A DNA stretch of 11,612 nt from the NCBI GenBank assembly GCA_910592005.1, contig CAJVPP010003450.1:1-11612 (forward strand). The letters are read 5' to 3'. Source of the stretch: Funneliformis mosseae. Taxonomy: Eukaryota; Glomeromycota; Glomeromycetes; Glomerales; Glomeraceae. The notes beneath the pieces were generated by a model. That model was given only the letters and a program-made list of their open reading frames with translations. It had not been told where the DNA came from and searched no databases. Within the stretch, counting starts at the first letter, position 1. Each line of letters begins with the position of its first letter. The translations under genes and the position numbers were made by a program. Shown here in pieces: positions 1-7,259 of the stretch.

Positions 1-65
1 AAAATACTGTAAAATAAACTTTATATAACGCTTTTTTATTTCGGAGTTAATATTACCCTTGAAAT

Positions 66-213
66 TTGAGTCGGTCCTGGGTTGACCCGGGTTGAACGAG
101 TCGAATCCGAGTCGGACAATGATTGGGTCGAGTCGAATCTCGGGTTCCGTAATTATTAACGGGTTCGAGTTCGAATATGCTTCAAACCTGACCTGACCCG
201 ACCCTTACGGAGC
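66..213. repeat. GC-rich short repeat with imperfect inverted ends
   Basis: This block is clearly richer in G and C than its AT-rich surroundings. CGAGTCGAAT occurs at 97-106 and again at 129-138, and a related CGAGTTCGAAT follows near 165. The left end (GGGTTGACCCGGGTTGAA) resembles the reverse complement of the right end (GGGTCAGGTCAGGTTTGAA), giving imperfect terminal inverted repeats. No open frame is convincing. It is probably a short interspersed repeat or the tip of a small non-autonomous element. The family is not recognised and no target-site duplication was found. Confidence 0.5.
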
Positions 214-346
214 ACTAGATGAGTGATTATTGATTATGACAATTTCTTTTCGATAACTTCTTAAAAGATAAATAGACATAATATTTAGTAAGAATAATTA
301 TATAAAGCAACTGAGTAATATAAGTAATAATTATTTCACGGGGAAC

Positions 347-970
347 TGTTGATATCAATGATATTCCATAGTGACTTTTAATCCACCATTGTTTTTTTCT
401 TACCATCCTTTTATTTCTTCTTTTTTACATTTACATTTTTTTTTATTTTTTCATCTTTCCTTTGCACTTTAATATCATGGGTAAAAAAAATAAAAAAAAT
501 CCTATTGCATTTAACAAACCCTTTCCAAGTTTTCAAACAGCAGCTAGCTTAATCTCTAAGAACATTACTACAAATAATTTCCAAAAAATTGAAGCCGTGA
601 TCCGTGACTGCACCTTAATTAGTCATGTGATCAAAATGATTATCAAAGTAGACAAAGTGGACAAAATTAGACCAAGTTGCTAAAGTGGTCATCGTTGATC
701 TATTAAATAGATTAGTAATAATCATTATATATATTCGTTATACTTGTTAATTATATTATAGTTAGTAGAGTAGTTATATTTATCTTAATTATTTATTTTA
801 TCTATTACATTATATTTGTTATCATATATTTTATAGTATTTTATTTTATATAAATATCTTGTATTTTCCCTTGAGTTGAAAAGTAACTCAAGTTAAGGTT
901 TTAGGATAAACCAAGAGTTCAATAAAGGAATCTTTAAATTCATTTACTATTGCCTTCTGTTGTGTCTTCA
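347..970 (+). repeat. Possible solitary LTR
   Basis: The stretch begins TGTTGATATC and ends TGTGTCTTCA, so it has the 5'-TG...CA-3' ends of a long terminal repeat. Near its 3' end lie, in the expected order, a TATA-like TATATAAATATC (846-857), a perfect 8-bp hairpin (870-877 with 885-892) and a CAATAAAG polyadenylation-like site near 921. Against the call, the flanking pentamers (342-346 and 971-975) do not match, there is no recognisable primer-binding site, and no second copy lies in the window. It may be an old solo LTR or only AT-rich DNA with suggestive signals. Confidence 0.28.
477..683 (+). CDS. Small hypothetical ORF or first exon, doubtful
   Basis: An ATG at 477 opens a 68-codon frame ending at TAG/TAA-rich sequence after 683. 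The protein starts with a basic, lysine/asparagine-rich segment (MGKKNKKNP) and has no motif I recognise. In favour of transcription, a long pyrimidine-rich tract (about 390-470) lies directly upstream of the ATG, as is common at fungal core promoters. Against it, the frame is short and lies inside a possible LTR. It could be a first exon, a decayed element ORF, or chance. Confidence 0.22.
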   Translation: MGKKNKKNPIAFNKPFPSFQTAASLISKNITTNNFQKIEAVIRDCTLISHVIKMIIKVDKVDKIRPSC

Positions 971-1029
971 TATAGGTGTAATTGTGATATTATCTTGTAT
1001 TTAATTCGACGAATTGAATTAAAAATTAA
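684..1029. other. AT-rich stretch, LTR-like 3' part
   Basis: No gene is seen. The stretch holds the second half of the possible LTR, including the hairpin CTTGAGTT (870-877) / AACTCAAG (885-892), and then AT-rich DNA leading into the Crypton-like relic. The short palindrome-like AATTCGACGAATT lies near 1003. Confidence 0.4.
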
Positions 1030-1476
1030 TTGTTTAAGTTTACACATACAAGCCAAGCCAACAACTTTGTTCAAGTAAAGGCTTTCTATTATCGCGAAAA
1101 AGCAAAAATTAAATATACTGAAAAATCTACTAAAAACTGGATGACAAAATTTAAAGAATTTCGTGCTAATACTGGATATCTTGTTTCTTTAATGGATCTT
1201 AATAACAACATACTGGTCATAAAAGCGTTCAAGGGATTCGTGCTAATAAAAAAATTAATGAACATCAACAATTATTTTAAACATATTGATTAATATTACA
1301 GACATTTCTAACAAAATAATTCAATTATATCAAATAACATAATTAACAATAATAATAATTCTTCAAAATCGCAAATTCCTCTTCAAGAAATTTCTTTGGC
1401 TTCAAATTCTTTAGATAAAATGCCAATATTTTTTAATTGTACATTCTCAAATGTTTCTATTTACATTCAAAAATAA
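1030..1476 (+). pseudogene. Crypton-like tyrosine recombinase relic
   Basis: Two pieces of a Crypton/DUF3504-type tyrosine recombinase are visible with the middle missing. The first (about 1048-1200, no ATG) reads in the style of the N-terminal DNA-binding domain: FVQVKAFYYREKAKI, then STKNWMTKFKEF and YLVSLMDLN. The frame then shifts, and 1206-1277 encode HTGHKSVQGIRANKKINEHQ, which matches the family's C-terminal box with the conserved Gly-His. In this box the nucleophilic tyrosine is normally in RAYKR; here it is Asn (RANKK). Stops follow, and 1303-1476 encode an Asn/Ser-rich tail ending FFNCTFSNVSIYIQK, also typical of such proteins. Internal deletion, frame breaks and loss of the catalytic Tyr make it a dead remnant. 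The family call rests on recalled motifs. Confidence 0.58.
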
Positions 1477-2360
1477 GTAATTGAAATAATATCTATGTAT
1501 AAATTAAATGCTATTATTAATTGAAAATTCAAAATATTATAATATGAGAATGTCATTATATTAATTTGATTGGTCAGTTTATACCGTGAAAAATATCAGT
1601 AAAAAAAGTCATGGCAATTGATTAGGAACCGTATTATAAATGTAATCATTCAACCCTGCCTAACACCAAGAATTTGATTATACTATTCGTTATGCCTAAT
1701 CATGAAGACGATATTACGATAGTTTAGAATTCACTAATAAAATTAAATTTATTATGCATATTAAGTAACCATTATATTTTGTTTTTAAAAATTAGATCAA
1801 TAAAGAATATAAAAAGCAATGTGCGAAAAAATGGTTAAATATTTATTAACATTGTTATTTTTAATATGGATATTAAATTGAAAATTACAAACTTTACTAT
1901 CTCTAGTCTATTTATTGAATCAGAGAATCAATTAGATTAAGTGATCATACGCTCTAGTCTTGTTATTCGTTCTTCAAGTTGAAAAATTTTTATAATATAC
2001 AAAATTTCATTCATTCCAATCTTACTAAATATATGCACAGATTTAAAAATAAAAATTCAGAACTAACACTTTACAAAAAAAAAGAAAAATAAATTACATA
2101 TAATTACATTTGTCCATCAGTTAATAAAATACAAGCAAAATAATTAAATACTCTTGTTAAATAAATATTTCATTCCATTATACATTGACAATTAATAAAA
2201 TATCCTAAATATATTTGTCGAATTTAATAATACCATTCAATTATTTTGCTGATACCCGTGTCGACATGATCATTTCACTGACAGTTAAAAAAAAATAGGA
2301 TCGGAATCATCAATTTTATTAAATAAATTTATATTTTATGTTTTATATATAATTAAATTT
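1477..2360. other. AT-rich intergenic region
   Basis: No convincing gene is seen. One minus-strand frame of 25 codons (ATG at 2014, stop at 1939-1937) ends in a heptad-like QLEERITRLERMIT segment. It could be the tail of a coiled-coil protein, but it is too short to support. The rest is AT-rich with many A/T runs. Confidence 0.5.
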
Positions 2361-2818
2361 TTATTTTCTCCCAATTGGATTTCTTGGTGATTTAGGCGGA
2401 GTCCAAAAGGATAATATTATAAGCTGCGAGGATTTGATCAATTATATAACAAAACCTATTAATTTAGAATTCAAAGTAAACATCTCTTATGTTTGCGAAT
2501 AAGTTTCAATAATAGGTGTATTAACAATATTAGTTTGTTTTTGCTCTAAAGATTTATCTGCTATATCAAATTCTATATTACTTTCATCTCTAATCCTATT
2601 GCAAAAAAACATTAACAGTTTCAACCCTTTTAGTTGATCCTTACCTATAACTTTTTCTTTAAATTTAAAAAACAGTTTAATTTGATACTTGGAGTCTTCT
2701 TTATGGTGAAATATACAGTATATTCTATTTATATGTCTTTTAAGGAATTTGAGAAGGTTTTAAATAAGGTTACCGGGTAAAATTCAGAGGTTTCAACAGA
2801 CATCGAAATTGAAACCCG
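2361..2818 (-). pseudogene. Broken unrecognised coding region
   Basis: Read on the minus strand, an ATG at 2803 opens a frame beginning MSVETSEFYPVTLFK that hits TAA at 2731-2729. An overlapping frame (2759-2490) then continues with protein-like composition: NRIYCIFHHKEDSKYQI, then FFKFKEKVIGKDQLKGLKLL, then SLEQKQTNIVNTPII. It ends at TAA 2489-2487. The two join smoothly if one base is missing near 2731. In the same frame, past a second stop at 2444-2442, lies SFWTPPKSPRNPIGRK, ending at TAA 2363-2361 and preceded by a possible splice acceptor (TCCTCGCAG). The long segment has too little low-complexity sequence to be chance AT-rich DNA. I do not recognise the family. It is either a pseudogene with one frameshift or a gene with an assembly error and an unseen intron. 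Confidence 0.42.
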
Positions 2819-3578
2819 TCAAAATTATTTGCTAAAGATTTTTATTAAAAAGTTTCGATAGATAGCAAAATCCATTGAAACCTTCTGATATAAAAATACA
2901 ATTTTGAATTTAAAAATTTATTATTTTTGTTTAATGAGATGAGCAAATCGCATATAGCAAGATCTCTTTCTTTTATAATAGCATATATTTACTATATAAA
3001 GGATAAGAAAAAAAAATCAAAAATTTATATATTAAAATTGCATTAATTTATTTTTCATCAAGTCCAATTATCATTTATCTCCTATGTTTTCCTAATTTAA
3101 ACTCATGACAGTATTCTTATCTTCTTCATTCATTAAACTTTCATTTGAAAATCATCATCTCTAGATTGAACCAGATTTGACATTCAGATTTAAAACTCGG
3201 ATATATCCAGTTCAAATTTAAATCTGAGCACAAAACCAGTTTCTCATGCAGCACTGAGATTATAATATTATCACAAAAGTATAATTATTAAGCTTTAAAA
3301 AAAATTTATTTGATCAACACAGTTTTCAACCTTTATCATCATATTCGTCATAAGGTATCGTATTCTTTCGAAAATTAGCAATTCCAAATTACTTAGTATC
3401 TGAAAATAAGTAACATCTCAAATTTTACATCAAAACAAAATGTAAATGTTATAAAAATCACTTAAATAATAAATAAATACTTTAAATAATTCAAATCAAT
3501 ACATTTTTTATTTAAAGTATAGTTGCTTGCATTACCCATAACAAAAATCATTTAATATAATCCTATTATTAACAGTAA
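2819..3578. other. AT-rich intergenic region with small inverted repeats
   Basis: No gene is seen. A perfect 10-bp inverted repeat (CAGATTTAAA at 3185-3194, TTTAAATCTG at 3217-3226) sits inside a longer imperfect palindrome. Copies of TTGAAACC and its complement occur at 2789-2796, 2809-2816 and 2875-2882, overlapping the preceding coding relic. Confidence 0.5.
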
Positions 3579-4995
3579 TTAATTAGAATCATTAATACTA
3601 TCACCATTATCGATACTATTATCACTATTATCAACATTATAGTCAGCATTATTATCAGCATTATCATCATCCTTAATGCTATTACTATCACCATCAACAC
3701 TAATTTTTAAATCGAAATCTGAATCTGTTGAAATCTCACAATCTTAAAAGACAAAGATAATTTCATTTGAGATTGCATCCCAGAAACACTTGACTCATAA
3801 ACACAAATCGCTAATTTTAGCTCGATGAAGGTTTTCTGAAGCAGAGTCTCCAGCACCATTATCTGCTATCAATATATGCTATTCCTTGTGAAGATTGTCT
3901 TTAAAGGGCTTATTTATTAAAATGTCAAGCGGTTAACAAACGTTGATTAGACCACCTGAAATAAATGCTAAATCAAACCCACTATCCCATAATTTTTTTT
4001 AACAGATTCTTCTAAATGCCCTTTGAAAGAATCATAGACCAATATCGCTGGATCCCTCTAAGTACCATTTTCTGATCTTATATCATTGAAAAAATTCACA
4101 TATTTTAGCATTAAGTTTGAATCCGTCCAGCTGTTTTTTGAACTAAACTATAATACTAAGAAGGATTTGTTTCTAATGTAGCATTCGTTTTCTTTAAAGA
4201 TGCAAATAGAAGGTAACTTGATTCCATCTATAATAAATTAATAAACTTTAAAATAAAAAAATTAATGAATTAATAAAAATAATGAGAGATTATCTGCAGC
4301 ATATGTTAAAATGATGGTAAACCTATTTTTTTCATTACCCGTCAAATGAATATGAACTGTTTTTTCACCTTTTTGATTTATCGTAAAGTTATAAGCCATG
4401 TTAAACCAAATGGGTGTTTTGTCCATATTAAAAATATTTCCTAATTCATAAGATTTTTCGAGCCTAAGACGAATGATGAATTTATAAAATTTATTAAATA
4501 GTTCTTGAATGTACTTTGGAGCTTTTGGGATATCCTTATACGTCTTTGCAATGCTAAACCATGTCTTTTTAAAAATACTATTAACTAACGTTGAGATATT
4601 TTAAAATTCTCTGCTAAACTTCCGTAAAGTTCTAACATATCTGCTACTTTTAGAATTTTTACCATTTTACTTCATAAAATTGTATATGACACAGCTAAGC
4701 CTTGCTTTCTTTGTCTAATAATCCAATTATAAAGTATTTTTTCAGCCTCAGAAAAAATATTTTTAATATCGGAATTGAATCACTTACATTTATTGTTGGT
4801 TTTAAAATTCCAGTTTGAGCTTGCCGTCACCCAATGTCCTACCATACTAAGATCGGTATTAAAATGTTTTGCTACATTATTATTTTCTCATTCTTTTGCA
4901 TATTTAACAACTTGTATCTTTTGTCCTATAGAGTATGAGATATGTTTCTGTTTAACAATTTTTTTTATCTTACGAATTTTTCTTCTTTCTGCCAT
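3579..4995 (-). pseudogene. pogo/Tigger-type DDE transposase pseudogene
   Basis: This is a decayed transposase of the Tc1/mariner superfamily, pogo/Tigger/jerky branch (CENP-B-like helix-turn-helix plus DDE_1 domain). The ATG is at 4995; an N-terminal HTH segment (SIGQKIQVVKYAKE, then NNVAKHFNTD) is cut by TGA at 4890-4888. A second HTH-like part (AEKILYNWIIRQRKQGL) lies in another frame. The DDE core is recognisable: first Asp in FNMDKTPIWFNM (codon 4423-4421), followed by GEKTVHIHLTGNEKNRF; second Asp in VYDSFKGHLEES (4033-4031); third Asp in PLDILINKPFKD (3926-3924). The second and third Asp are 35 residues apart once a one-base loss in an A8 run (about 4000) is allowed for. Further stops lie at 3935, 3881, 3797 and 3746. 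The Asp/Asn-rich acidic tail ends at TAA 3581-3579. A 66-nt intron-like insert (4293-4228) has AG but starts AT. Not functional. Confidence 0.88.
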
Positions 4996-5037
4996 ATTTG
5001 TTACACTTAGCATACATGTTTGAAAACTGGTTTTAAA

Positions 5038-5123
5038 GACTCCGTGACTATAAATGATCAGTAATCATGAGAATGACTCCGTGACTCTGCGTAAGCATAT
5101 AAATGATCAGTGATCACGAGAAT
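5038..5123. repeat. Two-copy direct repeat upstream of transposase relic
   Basis: A unit starting GACTCCGTGACT and ending GAGAAT occurs twice, head to tail: 5038-5074 (37 nt) and 5075-5123 (49 nt). The second copy carries a 12-nt insertion containing CTGCGTAAGCAT. Both include TAAATGATCAGT, and the second contains the palindrome GTGATCAC. The pair lies just upstream of the transposase start on its coding strand, so it may be the subterminal region where such transposases bind, but this is inference. Confidence 0.5.
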
Positions 5124-5129
5124 GTCTAC

Positions 5130-5164
5130 CCAAAATAAGTGTAAAAATAGGTTGCTTATTTTGG
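5130..5164. repeat. Perfect 10-bp inverted repeat (hairpin)
   Basis: CCAAAATAAG (5130-5139) and CTTATTTTGG (5155-5164) are exact reverse complements around a 15-nt loop. It follows the direct repeats at 5038-5123. It could be a subterminal hairpin of the pogo-like element. No matching terminal repeat was found on the other side of the transposase. Confidence 0.5.
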
Positions 5165-5371
5165 AAGAATACGGTTAATTTTTCTAATTCTTTAACAAAT
5201 ACCGTTGCTTTTAAATTTAAATTTAAAATAAAAAAATCATTTATATATTCTACATTGTAATAAAATAAACCTGTTAAATCATCAAATTTGCAAAGTTGTT
5301 ATCGAAACTGTCGAAATTATTTCTGAAAAGTTTCAATTTTGTCAAAATGGGTTTATGGTTTTACCCCACAA

Positions 5372-6304
5372 CTAAAGTTTTAAATATTCACTAAATTTGA
5401 AAAAGAGCACTTGCTTTTTAAAAAAAAAATTAATTCTTGAAGGTATTCTTTCTAAAATTTTTTTATTCGCTTTCGCTTTTAATTTTAATTTAAATATTCT
5501 CAATAGTGTTTTTGTCTTTCAGCATTAAACAACCACTTAAACTTTTAAAAGGATTTGATAATATATCATAAAAAATCAGTTTTATTTTAATTAAATATTA
5601 ACCTTGTCAACAATTCATCAAAATTAATTCATTGGATTATATGAATAAGGTACCCTTTATCAGAATAAATAAATCATTGACATTTTGTAGGTGAAAGAAT
5701 TTATTAAGCATATTATTATCATCTTTTGTAAATACATTCAAATAAGAGCTAGCCTCAAAATTTGTCTCTAACATTGATAATAACATCTTTCAAGCCAACT
5801 TTAAAAAAGTTTGAGTCAATCTAGATAAATAAAATTCGACATTTAAAAATTTTTGCAGGAAATAAATTTTCGGTTAATAAGCCCTTTATAAGAAATACTG
5901 TTTAATAATCACAAACTGTCCATGATTGCTCCATTAAATATGTAAAGTTAACATAATCTTATATACAATAAATGTTGGTTATATGATTTGTAATTTTAAA
6001 TAATTCTCCAAAATTAAATTAAAATTTCATTATAACTCACCCTTGATAAAATCTAAAATCTCCATTTCTTCTATGTTAATAGTGTTTGCATCCAAAATAT
6101 TACTTTCATAATAAGATTGTTTGCACGTAACAGTATTGCCAAAATTTAATGTCATATTAACATAACGAGAATCACACATCACATATGTATTATCTCGCAT
6201 TCGACTTATATTAAAATTTTTCGAATCTTTCCATTACCTAAAGAATAATAATACTTTCGGAAGTAATTCATAACAAACGCTTTATTCTGATTGCATAGAA
6301 AATT
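5372..6304 (-). pseudogene. Broken multi-exon coding region, unrecognised
   Basis: Several minus-strand frames follow one another as if from one gene. Frame 6304-6206 includes KAFVMNYFRKYYYSLGNGK. A one-base shift near 6228 leads into 6233-6041: FNISRMRDNTYVMCDSRY, then QSYYESNILDANTINIEEME. This ends at a good donor (G|GTGAGT, intron 6040-5898, 143 nt, acceptor AAACAG) and the frame continues exactly in phase as FLIKGLLTENLFPAKIFKC. TAG at 5823-5821 interrupts it. It resumes with IDSNFFKVGLKDVI, shifts frame near 5757, and goes on as EASSYLNVFTKDDNNMLNKF to 5637. Further frames at 5574-5490 (SNPFKSLSGCLMLKDKN) and 5519-5372 (ERIPSRINFFFKKQVLFF) may be later exons. The protein family is not recognised. 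The in-phase intron argues for a real ancestral gene; the stop and frameshifts argue that it is dead, or that the assembly has base errors. Confidence 0.45.
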
Positions 6305-7181
6305 TCAATGCCTAAGGAAACTTGTAGAAATATTTTGTTAACTTGAATGGTTATAAAGTTATGGATTTTATCTTTTATTTTCTACTTTCAGGTGTAATTT
6401 CAAAAGTAAGTTTAATTTCATGAATCTAACTTAAATGGTTGTAGAATTACGGATTTATTTTTTTTGTAATAATAAAACGCGACGCGTTTATTTTTAGTAA
6501 AATTTTATCTATCTTGTTTTAGGAAGCGCTGTATTTTTGACCATTTTAGTTCTCAAATCAATAAAAAAATTCTTTATTTATCGGGAAAATAAAAATGGAG
6601 GATAAAAAAAAGAAGGATAGAGGATCAAATTAATTTGAGATTGAAACATTTTTATCATAGCATTTTGCAACCAATGGAATGTAATTATTTAGAGCTTAAA
6701 AATCTGGATGCAAGTACTGTATATTTATATGGTTTTTACTTTTTTGCAATTTATTTATTATACTTTTTTCTTTTTAATAAAAATGTAAATCGAATAACTG
6801 GATTATTAAAACTAATACGTGTGCGAAATAAAATAATTTTGGATCAAAATATCACAATTATATAATTTTGAACAAACGGAAGCTTTATGTAGGATAATTA
6901 TTAGACTTATATGAATTAAAATGTTATTTCATATATTAGAACAAGAGGTTAATATTTTCAGAAGTGTTAGAATTTGTAGTAATATGAATTCTATATGAAA
7001 GCTTTAATAAATTGATTGTATTTCTACAAGTTCTTTAAATTAAATATCTTTTCTCCAAATATACAACTTAATTTAAAAATTTTGTAAAATTAAATTATTC
7101 CTGATGTCAAAATACAAACTTTTTAATTATTTTTTTTTACATAATTAATAAATAACTGCTAAAGTAAATTGATTATTTCAT
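6305..7181. other. AT-rich intergenic region with diverged direct repeat
   Basis: A motif starting TAACTTGAATGG at 6339 recurs in diverged form, TAACTTAAATGG, at 6427, an 88-nt spacing over about 30 bases. A perfect 7-bp inverted repeat (AAACGCG at 6475-6481, CGCGTTT at 6483-6489) forms a rare CpG-rich spot. A plus-strand frame at 6635-6865 exists but starts only at TTG and is rich in Phe/Leu/Tyr/Ile as expected of AT-rich noise. No gene is supported. Confidence 0.45.
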
Positions 7182-7187
7182 TTTATT
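7182..7187 (-). terminator. Polyadenylation signal AATAAA
   Basis: AATAAA on the minus strand lies 73 nt beyond the stop codon of the kinase-LRR gene, in AT-rich sequence. Spacing and orientation fit a fungal polyadenylation signal. AT-rich DNA makes chance occurrence possible. Confidence 0.4.
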
Positions 7188-7259
7188 ATTTAAGACGAAA
7201 ATAGTAAATAATTTTTAGTTAAAATAAAACAATTAAATTGCTAAAATTGTATCAAGGCG

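Noticed and set aside
1089..1271. Minus-strand 60-codon frame
   Set aside because: It is antisense to the Crypton-like relic, which has recognisable motifs on the plus strand.
2770..2890. Inverted similarity to 5280-5370 as a shared repeat family
   Set aside because: Only short words such as GGGTAAAA and AGTTTCGATA match; the alignment by eye is too poor to claim a repeat.
3594..3690. Microsatellite-like ATTATCA repeats as an independent repeat
   Set aside because: They are explained by the Asp/Asn-rich acidic tail of the transposase on the minus strand.
4775..5023. Plus-strand 82-codon frame
   Set aside because: It has only a TTG start and is antisense to the N-terminal part of the transposase pseudogene.
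6635..6865. Plus-strand 76-codon hydrophobic frame
   Set aside because: It starts at TTG, is dominated by Phe/Leu/Tyr/Ile/Asn as expected of AT-rich DNA, and has no motif. The only nearby upstream ATG (6595) is in another frame and stops after 12 codons.
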